Assembly (NCBI GenBank): GCA_963575745.1 | Contig: CAUYUJ010006480.1 | Location: 110,001 to 174,000, forward strand | Origin: Prorocentrum cordatum | Taxonomy: Eukaryota > Sar > Dinophyceae > Prorocentrales > Prorocentraceae | Length of the DNA stretch: 64,000 bases | Direction: 5' to 3' | In this document: positions 44,396-54,254 of the stretch, piece by piece | How positions within the stretch are numbered: the stretch's first letter is position 1 | Layout of the letters: each line of letters opens with the position of its first letter | Notes under the pieces: generated by a model | Told to the model about the DNA's origin: nothing | The model's input: the letters and a program-made list of their open reading frames with translations, nothing else | Databases searched by the model: none | Made by a program: the position numbers and the translations under genes

Positions 44396-44551
44396 CGGGG
44401 CTCGACCTAAGCAATATTTTTGGTTTCGTCGTCGTTTTTCCTCGTTCTGTCTTCGTTCTGCCCCTCCTGCAAAACTGACAGAACGAAAACGGAAAGAACG
44501 AAAACGGCCCAGGAAATCGCCCAAGCACCGTTCAGGTCGAGCCCTGCCGGG
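44396..44551. mobile_element. R3 family element with inverted ends, abutting an exon acceptor
   Basis: The ends are GGGGCTCGACCTAAGC and GTTCAGGTCGAGCCCTG. The interior can fold through TTCGTTCTGTC / GACAGAACGAAAACGG. On the minus strand its end supplies CTTAG|GTCGAG, a possible acceptor for the 44299 exon. Confidence 0.6.
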
Positions 44552-44582
44552 CCTTCTTGCTCTCGGACCACCCGCTCCTCCA

Positions 44583-44682
44583 NNNNNNNNNNNNNNNNNN
44601 NNNNNNNNNNNNNNNNNNNNNNNNNNNNNNNNNNNNNNNNNNNNNNNNNNNNNNNNNNNNNNNNNNNNNNNNNNNNNNNNNN
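44583..44682. other. Assembly gap (100 N)
   Basis: A run of exactly 100 N, the conventional size for a gap of unknown length. It cuts the reading frame of the signal-peptide exon above and lies close to one end of a hairpin repeat element (44396-44551). Real missing sequence may include the rest of that exon. Confidence 0.99.
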
Positions 44683-45004
44683 CGATCCGTCTGAGCTCCT
44701 TCTTGGCGAACCAATTATTGTTGATCTTGATGGCGCAGCCGCCAGCCTTCATGACGAAGCGACACCGAGCCCAGCCGAACAGCACGTTGTGGTGGTACGG
44801 CGCCGATGGCGCGCGGTGGGCTACACCAAGCCGCGCTCGCACGCCCGTGCCAGGCAAGCCGAAGAACCCGACGTTGCGCAGCACCGCGGAGGCCCCCTCG
44901 GGGCTGTACGCCGTGTCCAACGCGTGGGGTTCCCAGCACCCCGCGAAGCTCCAGCGCACGGCGAGGACGGTGCCGACGAGGGAGAGGAAGAACCGCTTCA
45001 GCAT
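44683..45004 (-). CDS. Second signal-peptide exon, truncated by the assembly gap
   Basis: From the ATG at 45004 the frame runs 107 codons into the N gap (44583-44682). Residues 1-22 (Met-Leu-Lys-Arg, then a hydrophobic core, ending FAG before the first Cys) look like a signal peptide. The mature part starts CWEPHALDTAYSPEGA, and later has a C..F....GGC spacing that faintly recalls PAN/Apple domains in dinoflagellate secreted proteins; that link is a guess. It lies just upstream of the duplicated TSP3 entry exon (44393), so it may be an alternative or paralogous 5' end of the repeat-protein gene. An intron may be hidden after about residue 45. Confidence 0.45.
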
Positions 45005-45181
45005 GGCCGTCAGCCCCACAGGGGGGCACAGCGAGCACCTGGGCCGCCGGCGTGCTGCCTGCCCCCCGCCAGGGGGCGGCACACAGGAGTCAGCGCCTGC
45101 GGGCCGCGGCTGCCCCCATTGCAGAGGGGCGGTCCTCGGCGGGCCGCCTCTGGAAGGGGGGGTCTGGGCCGCGTCGGCGGC

Positions 45182-45300
45182 TGGAGGAGGAGGAGGAGGA
45201 GGAGGAGGAGGAGGAGGAGGAGGAGGAGGAGGAGGAGGAGGAGGAGAAGGAGGAGGAGGAGGAGGAGGAGGAGCAGGAGAGGCAGAAGGAGGAGGAAGGA
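45182..45300. repeat. (GGA)n tract
   Basis: Immediately upstream (minus strand) of the 45004 signal-peptide exon. Confidence 0.9.
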
Positions 45301-45536
45301 ATACTTTACCAAATTACCATCCAAAGTAGTGGAACAACACGGAGATGCCGCATCACGGAAGCAGATAGTAGGATGAGAGACAACGGCAGAAAAATGACAA
45401 GGTCAGCCCTCATCAAGGCACGCCTCTCTCCGAACCTCCGTTACTCGGCTGACCACGAGCCAGACTGGTCAGCAGCGTGCCGACACGTGCTACGGCAGGT
45501 TCGTGTCGTCGTCGTCGTCGTCGTCGTCGTCGTTCG

Positions 45537-45740
45537 TTGCTGACACTGCGCGGCTCGTTCAACGTAGAACGATCGCGGCTTTCCGATAGCGCAGGTCGTT
45601 CGGTGTCGGTCGATTCCCGCCCACTGGCGGCGTGCACCTCCAGGAACTTGCGAAAACTTCCGAACCCCTGAACAAAAACAGGAACGTCACTCACTCTCTT
45701 GTTGATCGATGTCGGCCGACTCCTGGCCATTGGCGGCGTT
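45537..45740. repeat. R7 palindrome-rich repeat, second copy with partial duplicate
   Basis: It has GTTCAACGTAGAACGATCG, GTTCGGTGTCGGTCGATTCC and CACTGGCGGCGTGCA, and a second similar half (GATCGATGTCGGCCGACTCC, CATTGGCGGCGTTCAACC) near 45700-45745. Confidence 0.4.
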
Positions 45741-46705
45741 CAACCAATCCCCCCAGAAACTCACAAAAACATTGTTTGGAAACTCCAGAGAGAAAAAAAA
45801 TAACGGACCCCACATTTCGGGCCACAGCTCGGATCTCCGGCGCCTGCTCGGGACGATCTGGGCCCCCCCGGAAAGCTCGCGGCAAGGCGCAGCTGCCAGA
45901 ACTGAAGTGGCCCCGGGACACACAAATAAATACACACAAATAAAAAGATTCCCCCATATTTTCCCATATTTTCTTGGTTTCTGTCTTCCCCCCCACTTCC
46001 CATATTTTCCCATATTCTCTGGGGAATCGAGGATTAATTGTGTCTGTGTGTTTCTTTTCCTCCTGAAGAACGCTTTCCCGAGGCAGGAAAACCTCCAGGA
46101 GTCGCCGAAGACGCCCCGCGGAGAACGTCGCTCCAGCGAAGGGCCGCCCTCCGGCCCCTGGCAAGGGGGAGAGCTGGTGTTCGTCAGCGGGGGGCCAGGA
46201 GACGTAGGGTGAAGAAGCGTGCACCCTTCGTGCACCTCTTGTAGAGAGCAGAAAATCCACCCCCAGAATAAGCACACCGACCAGCGAAGCCGTTTAGTAA
46301 ACGCACCCATGAAGGAATCGAACAGGGCAGGGCTGTTTAGTGAACGCCCAGGGCTGTTTAGTAAACGCGAATTGTCGGGGTCGGGGTGGTTTTTCCACCC
46401 TTGATCTTGGGCCCGCGGCGGCAGCTTCGGGGCCCTTTTCAGGCTGCAGGGCACCTTGAGGGCCACTTTCATGCAGTCCTCGATCCCTCCACGTTTGTTG
46501 CCCCCCCTGCTGTCGTCCGTGCGAGAGGCCGCGTTCGGGCGGGTGGTGGTGTAAAGGGCCCCACGGAGCTCTTCGGAGCCCCTTTGGAGCCGGCAGGGGC
46601 CCATAAGGGGCCCTAAGGGCCTGCAGGGCCCCATGCAGGGCCCTTCTCCCCCGCCCAATATACAAACCACCCCCCCTTCCCACCCGCACGACACGTGCGC
46701 AAGTC

Positions 46706-46776
46706 CTCGGAGTCCGGCACGCCGTCACCGTCCGTGTCCCTGGGCGGGGCGGCCGGGGCGGGCGCCGCCGCGCAGC
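46706..46776 (-). CDS. Exon 4 of TSP3-like repeat protein (GC..PAPAAPP linker + first DTDGDG repeat)
   Basis: This exon is 71 bases, entering in phase 1 and leaving in phase 0. It encodes Gly-Cys, an Ala/Pro linker, then DTDGDGVPDSE, a thrombospondin type-3 half-repeat with calcium-ligand spacing DxDxDG. The acceptor is CCCAG|GCTGCG and the donor is CGAG|GACTTG (GA type). The next exon at 44134 starts GACCCGGACAGG and continues DPDRDGDG in frame. An alternative homologous exon at 44299-44393 has the same phases. The upstream partner is the microexon at 48895. The flanking intron DNA on the low side is GTC/CTC microsatellite. Confidence 0.65.
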
Positions 46777-46804
46777 CTGGGAGGGGGGGGGGGGGGCGGA
46801 GGGC

Positions 46805-46990
46805 GGGGTCCTCATGCTCGTCCTGACGCTCCTGGTGTTCCTCCTCCTGCTCCTCGTGTTCGTCCTCGTCGTCCTCGTCCTCGTCCTCGTTCTCCTGCTC
46901 CTCGTCCTCGTTCTCCTCCTCATTGTCGTCGTCGTCGCCGTCGCCGTCGCCGTCTCCGTCGCCGTCGCCGTCGTGGTCGTGGTTGTCGCC

Positions 46991-47037
<47 letters not shown>

Positions 47038-47506
47038 CGTCGTCGTCGTCGCACGTCGTCGTTGTCGTCGTCGTCGTCGTCGTCGTCGTCGTCCGTCGTC
47101 CGTCGTCCGTCGTCCGTCGTCCGTCGTCCGTCGTCCGTCGTCCGTCGTCGTCGTCGTCGTCGTCGCCCTCGTCCTCGTCCATCTCCTCCTCGTTGTCGTC
47201 GTCGTCATCGTCTTCCGTCGCCGTCGCCGTCGTCGTCGTCGGCGGCGGCGGCGCCGTCGTCGCCGTCGTGGTCGTGGTCGTGGTCGTCGTCGTCGTCGTC
47301 GTCGCCGTTATGGCGGTCTTCGTCTTTCACTGCTCACTTCTAAAGAATTACTACGTACTGCTGATCTCCTCCTGCTCCTCGTGCTCGTCGTCGTCGTCGT
47401 CCTCCTCCTCGTCCTCCTCCTCCTCCTCGTCGTCGTCGTGGTCGTGGTCGTCGTCCTCGTCGCCGCCGTCGTCGTCGCCGTCGTAGTCGTCCGTCGTCGT
47501 CGTCGT

Positions 47507-47573
<67 letters not shown>

Positions 47574-47760
47574 TATGGCGGTCTTCGTCGTTGACTGTTC
47601 ATTTGTAGGGAATGATTACTGCTGATCTCCTCCTCCTCCTCCTCCTCATGCTCGTCCTCGTTGTCCTCGCCCTCGTCCTCGTCCTCGTCCTCGTTCTCAT
47701 CCTCCTCCTCCTCCTCCTCCTCCTCCTCCTCCTCGTCGTCGTCGTCGTCGTCCGTCGTCT

Positions 47761-47795
<35 letters not shown>

Positions 47796-47800
47796 GGCAG
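46805..47800. repeat. Long (GTC)n/(CTC)n tract
   Basis: CTC/GTC words with a run of CCGTCGT heptamer-like words at 47091-47145. A near-duplicate segment around 47310 and 47575 (CGCCGTTATGGCGGTCTTCG) shows a duplication of about 265 bases. Confidence 0.9.
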
Positions 47801-48564
47801 TGGTCGTGGTCGTGGTCGTCGTCCCTGTCGCTGTCGCCGTCGCTGTCGCCGCCGCTGCTGCTGCTTCCGACGCCCCCCACGGGAAGGCCCTGATCTTGAT
47901 TCCTCGCACAAGCTGGCACCTGCGTCGTGCTTCGCCACGCGCCGACCCAGGACCGGGTAGGGCCCTCTTGCGCGGAGCACTGCGGGCTCACGCTTGGGCC
48001 CTCCCGCCCCCCCCCCCGCGTTTCTGGCTGCGGTCGCCCACGTGAGCCTTCGGAAGTTGTTGATGCGCCGGCCCCCCTTGAGGACGTCTCTTGTTGACCC
48101 TGGGGCGGCCCGTCAGGCGTTGGGGCCTTTCGAGGCGAACCCTGCCGTGGCGACGGGGGGTCTTTGGGGTGCGGTGGTGGGCTGGACCGAGGGAGTACTC
48201 AGAAGCGTCCTTCACGAGACGGCTTGGATCTGCGCACTCAGCGGCCGTCCCGAGGGTCCTCGCGGGGGTGATTTCTCTGGGATCGATGCGTGGCTGTCCG
48301 TCGTTTGGGGCCCTCTGGAGACCTTCCTACGAAGGTCGGGGCTGGGACAGGCTAGGGTTACCAGGGGTCGCCTGCTGCCCGGCAGATTCGCTAGAGAGGC
48401 CGTGCCCGCGGCCTCACACGCGATCCGACAAGGTCCAACCAACCAATCAACCAAGCAACCTCCCTCCGTCCTCCTGCACATCCCTCCTTAATCCTCCATG
48501 CTCTATCCTCCAGCCTGCGTCCTCATCCTGTCTCCTCCTCCCTCCTCCTCCATCCTCCATCCCT

Positions 48565-48835
48565 AGTCCTCCGCCCTTCCTCCTCCTCCTCCTCCTCCTC
48601 CTCCTCCTCCACCTCCTCCTCCTCCTCCTCCTCCTTCTCCTCCTCCTCCTCCTCCTCCTCCTCCTCCTGCTCCTCCTCCTCATGCTCCTCCTCCTCCTCC
48701 TCCTCCTGCTCCTCCTCCTCCCCTCCTCCTCCTCCTCCTCCTCTCTCCTCCCTGCCTCCCTCCCTCCCTCCCTCCCTCCCTCCCTCCCTCCCTCCCTCCT
48801 TCTCCTCCCTCCCTCCCTCCCTCACTCCCTCCGCA
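48565..48835. repeat. (CTC)n then (CTCC)n tract
   Basis: Trinucleotide to 48745, then CCCT tetranucleotide to 48835. It lies just below the microexon on the plus axis. Confidence 0.9.
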
Positions 48836-48875
48836 GAGCGCCGCCCCTCCGGCCCCGCTTGCCGCCGGCCTCGGC

Positions 48876-48895
48876 CCCGCTTCTCGCAGCACCAC
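48876..48895 (-). CDS. Exon 3: 20-bp microexon encoding WCCEKR
   Basis: Twenty bases between CGAAG| and |GCCGAG give the last base of an Arg codon, then W C C E K R, then the first base of a Gly codon. This supplies the WCC expected after HAKK in exon 2, and the split Gly codon is completed by exon 4 (GCTGCG). Both flanking junctions carry short direct repeats (AGGTGG upstream, GGC downstream). The evidence is protein continuity alone: a 20-base exon cannot be proven from DNA. Phase, motif and order all agree, so I rate it likely. Exon 4 adds the Gly-Cys that usually follows the CC pair in this module as I recall it. Confidence 0.6.
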
Positions 48896-48928
48896 CTTCG
48901 GGAGGCGAGGCGCAACGACGCCCAAACT

Positions 48929-49126
48929 CGGCGGCGAGCGAGGGGGGAAGTGAGACGGAGACGACCTTCTCAGAATGCGGAGGGACTTCTCAAAAACCCT
49001 CGCCCCTTCCAAAAAGTATTCTGTGTCTTCGGGGAAGGCTTAGAACACTTCTCAGAAAGCTGGGGGACGTCCGAGCCTTCTGAGAAGGCCCGTCCCTTCT
49101 CACTTATCCCCTGGGCTTGCCGCCGG
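48929..49126. mobile_element. R4 family inverted-repeat element
   Basis: The two ends form a long imperfect inverted repeat of about 47 bases. The left begins CGGCGGCGAGC and passes AAGTGAGA and CCTTCTCAGAA. The right ends TTCTGAGAAGG...TCTCACTT...GCTTGCCGCCGG. It starts 33 bases below the 20-bp microexon on the plus axis and lies within the intron region of the repeat-protein gene. Confidence 0.65.
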
Positions 49127-51260
49127 CAAACGAGAAACGCGTTAAGAAAATCAAGAACCTCAAAGGCCCCATCGTTGCCAAAGCTAGGGTTTTTGTTCTG
49201 TGGCGTGCTACCTAAGACGAGGCCAAGACGATAATAATATCGGGTGAGGATAAATCGAGAACCTCTGAAATCCGGCGGCTCTGGAGGATGCCTCGGGCGC
49301 CGCGGCCTTCTCAGAGCGTTCCAGAACGCTCTGAGAGCGCTTCTGGAATGCTCTGTAGCGGATTTATGCTCGTCCCAGCCCCGTCTGGTCTGTGGCGTGC
49401 TACCGTCGTCCACCTACGGGGGCGACGTGTCAGAATTCACCCCGCAGGAGATTCGGCTCCTGCGCAGGACTGCGGCCAGATTGCTGGGACTGCTGGCTTC
49501 GAGCACCAAACAGTTGGGATGGCATCTCTATCCCAAATGTGACCCATTGAAGTTAGCGGCCAGCACGTTCAAGAGGTACTGTACAGAATGGTGGCAGGAT
49601 TCGGATGAGGCCTTAATGGCAAGGGGATGGATTGGGGGTTAAACAGCTTAGCAAGGCGTTCCACACCATCCCCACCACCCTTGGAAACATCCCTGAGAGA
49701 GCGGCCTGGCTGCTCAAATCCACGGGGCCGCTATCTGACATGCACTTGTGGATGCGTGAAGCCAGATGGGAGCACGAGCATCCTAACATTTTCATGGGTA
49801 GAGATGGGGCTGGGCATGAGCTCACTGGTATTGATCCTACGTTTATCACGAGTGCTTTCGTTGCTGACGCGAGGGAAGCCTATCTTCAGCGCGCCCTGAA
49901 CGTCAAGTTGAGCGACAGCCGCCACCTCGCCGCCTACTTGCTTGTGAAGGGTTCTCCGCGTGCCACAAACGTCTCCTCGAGGCTGTTTTCAGTGATGCGT
50001 ATGTTACTGGGGTTGATCTCGCTCGTTGGGGTTACCGCACCACTGGTCGATGCCCATTTAGCGGAGCTCCCGACACCATGTTTCACAGATGCTGGGTCTG
50101 CCCACGCTTCGATGCGGAGCGCGACGCGATCGATGATGAAGTGTTGGCCATGGCCTCGAGTACGGGGGAGCTGGATCCATTGTTCACCCACCTATGGCTA
50201 AAGCAAGGTGTTTTGAACCTGACGAGGCCCATATCCAGTAGTTTACGTTTGAATGGTCCATTCCTCCCTTTTCCCTGTCCCCAGAGGCCCGCGCCTTTCT
50301 AGACGGGAATTGTTTCGATGGGACCAAACCGAGGGTGGCCCGAGCGGGCTGGGCGGTGGCTGAAATCGACGAGGTTGGAGGCCTCCGACGGGGCATGAAG
50401 GGACCCGTCTCATGGTGCCTGCCTCAAACTGTGCTTTCCCAGATGTTGGGGTTCGCGCAAGCTAAACTCGCCTGTCCACGCCCAGAATCTGCCATTCAAC
50501 CACCCAGCACATGTAGATTGCCAGAGTGTTGCACACGGGGCTCATAAGCCGGTGCGTTCTCGGATCCACAGCTTGGACAATGCCGGCTGGTGCTGGCTGG
50601 TGGAGGCTCATCCTAAACCCCAGGTTGAGCCCTGTCAAAGTCACAGAGATGAGGAGGCGGCCGCTTCAGCCAAAGACCGAATCCACCTTCGTGGCAACGT
50701 ATGGGCCGACCGCTTCGCTAAAGAAGCTGCGAGAGAGAATGGAGCCTCCAACGAGGACGATCGCACTTCCAGCTGTGGTTATGAGCTGTGCGAGGATGTT
50801 GCGAAGGCGATGCTCCAAATGTTCGAACGTTGGCCACCAAACAAAGGGTTGTTCGGTGTGCTCCCCCGTGGCCCTCGACCCCTTCCCGTTGCCCCTCGGG
50901 CTTTCGCTCCCATGCTCCTATCTGGGATGGTGGCCGACGGCGGTGCCGAGGGTGCTGCAGAGCTGGCAGCAGACTTCTCTCTCCAGGACGTGCTGCCTCC
51001 AGCTCGCTGCGTCCATGCAGGAGGTCACTGCAGCAGCTTCCCGGTCCAACTGCCAACGCATCCCATGGGCTGCCACGGTGCCGACAGGAATGCCAGTCGT
51101 TTTCTGTATGAGCTGCGGGCCGTAGGTCTGCAAAAGGCGTGCAGGCTCAAGGAAGCCGCATGCCGACCAGCTCCCAAGAATCCGCCGGCCCCCTTGAGGG
51201 GCCACCAGGCTGCAGGGCGAAGGTTCGCAGTTTCCTGTACCAGTTGCAGCTTCCAGTTTC
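49127..51260 (+). pseudogene. Broken LINE 3' region: post-RT region, CCHC-like segment and RNase H remains
   Basis: Coding pieces run in one direction but change frame at least four times. Pieces 1 and 2 (49130-49212 and 49389-49642) give FCGVLPSSTYGGDVSEFTP and LLRRTAARLLG, typical of the stretch after a LINE reverse transcriptase. Piece 3 (49632-50060) continues with SDMHLWMREARWEHEHP. Piece 4 (50060-50302) has FHRCWVCPRFDAERD, the Cys/His element common before RNase H. Piece 5 (50277-50547) starts the RNase H fold (FLDGNCFDGTKPRVARAGWA). Piece 6 (50552-50900) has VEAHPK and RGNVWADRFAKEAA, matching the RNase H C-terminal GNxxADxxAK motif. Stops and frameshifts make it non-functional. A hairpin element interrupts it at 49213-49388. 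Confidence 0.7.
49213..49388. mobile_element. 176-bp inverted-repeat element (family R1) inserted in the LINE, with 16-bp target duplication
   Basis: The bases TCTGTGGCGTGCTACC occur immediately left (49197-49212) and right (49389-49404). Element ends are imperfect inverted repeats (AAGACGAGGCCAAGACGA against the complement of the right end, CAGACGGGGCTGGGACGA). The interior has palindromes of the type GCGTTCnnGAACGC. Removing the element plus one 16-base copy leaves the LINE frame continuous (GFLFCGVLPSSTYGG). The element plus one target copy is 192 bases, a multiple of 3. Confidence 0.85.
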
Positions 51261-51421
51261 CACTGTTACAGTTCTGCTTCTTGTTGCTTACTGTTCCTTG
51301 TTGACGTCTTGCTGCTTACTGTTCCTTGTTGATGGACCGCGCGAGGGGGGGAGGCCCAAAACGGGCATTTGTACCACGCCCTGAGCGTGTGCTCTGAATT
51401 GCTGGGGCGGGTAAAAATTGA

Positions 51422-51905
51422 CACCCCTCACGCAGATCGGCGGGGTCAGGGTCCAAAAACACAAGGGATTTGCCCCATGTCTGAAATTCGGTGGCACCCC
51501 TCACGCAGATCGGCGGGGTCAGGGTCCAAAAACATAAAGGCTTTGCCACATGTCTGAAATTCGGCGGCACCCCTCATGCAGATCGGCGGGGTCAGGGTCC
51601 AAAAACAAAAAGGATTTGCAACATTTCTGACATTCGGTGGCACCCCTAACGCAGATCGGCAGGATCAGGGTCCAAAAACATGAGGGATTTGCCACATTTC
51701 TAAAATTCAGCGGCACCCTTGACGCAGATCGGCAGGGTCAGGGTCCAAAAACACAAGGGATTTGCCACATGTCTGAAAGTCGACGGCACCCCTCACGCAG
51801 ATCCGTACGGTCAGGGTCCAAAAACACAAGGGATTTGCCACATTTCTGAAACTCGGTGGCACCCGTGATGCAGATCCGTAGGGTCAGGGTCGAAAAACAA
51901 ACAGG
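51422..51905. repeat. 73-bp tandem array without indels (6.6 copies)
   Basis: CACCC-starting units begin at 51422, 51495, 51568, 51641, 51714, 51787 and 51860, always 73 bases apart. Units contain GCAGATCGGCGGGGTCAGGG and GGTCCAAAAACA. Substitutions are frequent but there are no length changes. Located just after the LINE remains. Confidence 0.95.
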
Positions 51906-52299
51906 TCCCAACACTGCTTCACGGCGGCGCCCAGACCTCATGATTTAGCTTTTGCATCTCCCATTATCCGAGACAGGGGGCCGGCGGCATGGGGCGAAGC
52001 CCTTACGGATAAGGATCTCAGGAAGCAGCGCAGGCGGAGAGACTTGTCAGTGGGAGGGAAGGTGGAGCTCTCGGAACTTTGGCCTCTCCACCTCGAGCGC
52101 CCGAGCCCCACAGGTTTTTTTTTCCCACCTTCTCCAGGTCCTTTCGCGTCTGACGGTCCCGCAGGCGCGCCAGGGGGTGACGGGGGGGTAGGATAGGAGT
52201 GGTTGTGCAGGTTCGGTGTTTCGCATCTTGACCTTGGAGGGGGCTTGGCCACAGGCCTTCCCCCTCTCGCCGCATCGAAGGCATCGAAGGAGGACGGAG

Positions 52300-52510
52300 G
52301 ATGGAGGAGAGAGGGAGAGAGGGAGGGAGGACGGAGGATGGAGGATGGAGGAGGAGGAGGAGGAGGAGAAGGAGGAGGAGGAGGAGGAGGAGGAGGAGAA
52401 GGAGGAGGAGGAGGAGGAGGAGAAGAGGAAGAGGAAGAGGAAGGAGGAGGAGGAGGAGGAGGAGGAGGGGGAGGAGGAGGAGGAGGAGGAGGAGGAGGAG
52501 GAGGAGGAAG
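52300..52510. repeat. (GGA)n tract
   Basis: Abuts duplicated segment A. Confidence 0.9.
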
Positions 52511-52850
52511 ACCAGTGTAAAGCCAAGAGTCGTCAACGATGTTGGCATAAACCCTCCTTCTAAACTCCCTCTTCATAGGCCCCATACAAGGGTTCATTTC
52601 CACTGAGGGAGCTGCCTCGTTGGAAGACAACCGTTTGAAGACCCTGAAGCATGCCAACACATCATTCTCAGGACTCCAACGCCACGGATCATCCTGACTG
52701 TTGCGTCTTGACGATCCTGAACCGTGCCAGAACGCCATTCCTGGGACTTCAGCACAACGAACCAACGTAACTGCTGCACCCTCATAATTCGGAATCTTTC
52801 CCAAACACCACTTATGGAACGTTGACCATGGGAACCAGTGAAACTCTTGC
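52505..52850 (-). other. Duplicated exon-like segment A (KREF...VYANIVDDSW)
   Basis: The minus strand encodes MGPMKREFRRRVYANIVDDS, then WLYTG, next to a (CCT)n tract. It is paralogous in DNA and peptide to 53505-53760. With the 83-bp block above it, it forms one half of a duplication of about 0.9 kb. Confidence 0.5.
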
Positions 52851-52857
52851 AATTATA

Positions 52858-53106
52858 AAAACGAATGTGCGCGGCGCGAAAGCGAGAGCCACGTGTTGAA
52901 CATCACCCGCCCTCAATATGTGAAGCTCTTGCATATGTCTAAAACGAATGTGCGCGGCCCGACATCGAGAGCCACATTTTGAAAACAAATCGCCCTCAAC
53001 CCGTGAAACTCTTGCAAATGGTTAAAACGAATGCACGCGGCGCTAAAGCGAGAGCCACATTTTGAAAACCGCCCACCCTCCATCTGTGAAGCTGTTACCA
53101 ATGTTT
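52858..53106. repeat. 83-bp tandem repeat, block 1 (3 units)
   Basis: Units start AAAACGAATG at 52858, 52941 and 53024 and contain GCGAGAGCCACATTTTGAAAA. On the minus strand each encodes versions of FQNVALxVxPRTFVLxICKS. Confidence 0.85.
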
Positions 53107-53211
53107 AAGTTTCAGGGTCTTACATGGTGAGGACGTCTCGGGCGAAACGCCCCGCCCGCCCTTTCGACCAGCCTCGGGGTGCGACACACAGAAGTCATTT
53201 ATAAGGAAAAG

Positions 53212-53375
53212 GAATGGAGGAGGAGGATGTGGAGGGGGCAGGAGGAGGAGGGAGAAGGGAGAAGGTAAAAGAGAGGAGGAGGCATGAGGAGGGGGAGGAG
53301 GAGGAAGGAGGAGGAGGAGGAGAGAGGAGGAGGAGGAGGAGGAGGAGGAGGGATGAGGAGGCGAAGGAGGTGGAG
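53212..53375. repeat. (GGA)n tract
   Basis: Abuts duplicated segment B at a distance of about 130 bases, mirroring segment A. Confidence 0.85.
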
Positions 53376-53504
53376 AAGCAGAAGATTAGCAGGAGATTCG
53401 TTCGAACGGTCGACGCCGCGCGGGGGCGCGACCTGGCCGCGGGGCCGCAGTTGTGGCTCAGGCGATCCCGAAGAGGAGGGAGGAGGAGATGGAGGAGGGA
53501 GGTG

Positions 53505-53760
53505 TAGGAGACCAGTGCAAACCCAAGACGCATCAACGATGTTGCAATAAACCATCCCTCCAAGTTCCCTCTTCACAAGTCTCTGCAATAATGCATTGCC
53601 ATTGCGAGAAGTGCTCCCATCGGAGAACAATTGTCCGAGAATCGTCAACCGTGCCAAAGCACAGTTCCTGTAACTTCAGCCTTCAGCGCCTGGAACCTAT
53701 GTGACTGTTGCGTCCTGACAATCCTAAACAGTGGCAGAACACAATGCCTGGAACTTAAAA
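53505..53760 (-). other. Duplicated exon-like segment B (KRELGGMVYCNIVDASW)
   Basis: The minus strand encodes LVKRELGGMVYCNIVDASWV, then CTG, matching segment A at KRE...VYxNIVDxSWxxTG. The conserved peptide suggests a once-coding exon; no gene was identified. Confidence 0.5.
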
Positions 53761-53792
53761 TGTATGAATCCTACGAGCTGTTGCAAGTTTTC

Positions 53793-54125
53793 AAATCGAA
53801 AGTGCGAGGCGCTACGGCGAGAGCCACAGTTTGAAAAGGAACCGCCCTCCCAACATCAAACTTGCACACGTATAAAACGAATGTGCGTGGCGCTGCGGTG
53901 AGAGCCACATTGTGAAAAAGATCCACCCTCCCTCCTTGAGAACTTTTGATAATGTTACAAGCGAATGTGCGCGGCGCTACGGCGAGAACAACACTTTGAA
54001 AACGGGCCGTCCTCCATCCAAGAGGCGGCCGCAAACCTTCAAGACGAATGCACGCGGCGCTGAAGTGTTCATCGCATGTTGACAGCCACCCGCCCTCCAC
54101 CCGTGCAGCGATTGCCAACTTCAAG
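53793..54125. repeat. 81-84-bp tandem repeat, block 2 (4 units)
   Basis: Units start near 53793, 53874, 53957 and 54041. The minus-strand frame stays open and repeats VALxVAPRTFxLxxCK every 27-28 residues, so most length differences here are multiples of 3. Confidence 0.8.
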
Positions 54126-54254
54126 TTGCAATATCACAAACGGTGTGGAAGTCTCAGTCGGCCCGCCCACACTACCGACATGCCTGGGGGGGGCGACAGG
54201 GAAGAGGTAACTATAAGGAAAAAAGATGGACGAGGAGGAATGGGGGGAGGAAGG

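Larger units (their letters stand above)
45010..46700. other. Probable intron between exon 4 and exon 5; repeats only
   Basis: Contains the GGA tract, the R7 repeat and dispersed AAAACCTCCAGGAG-like words (46085, also 43553). No further exon was recognised. Confidence 0.4.

Noticed and set aside
51422-51905. Regular 73-bp spacing, considered as CRISPR
   Set aside because: The whole unit is repeated; there are no unique spacers, and the sequence is eukaryotic in character.
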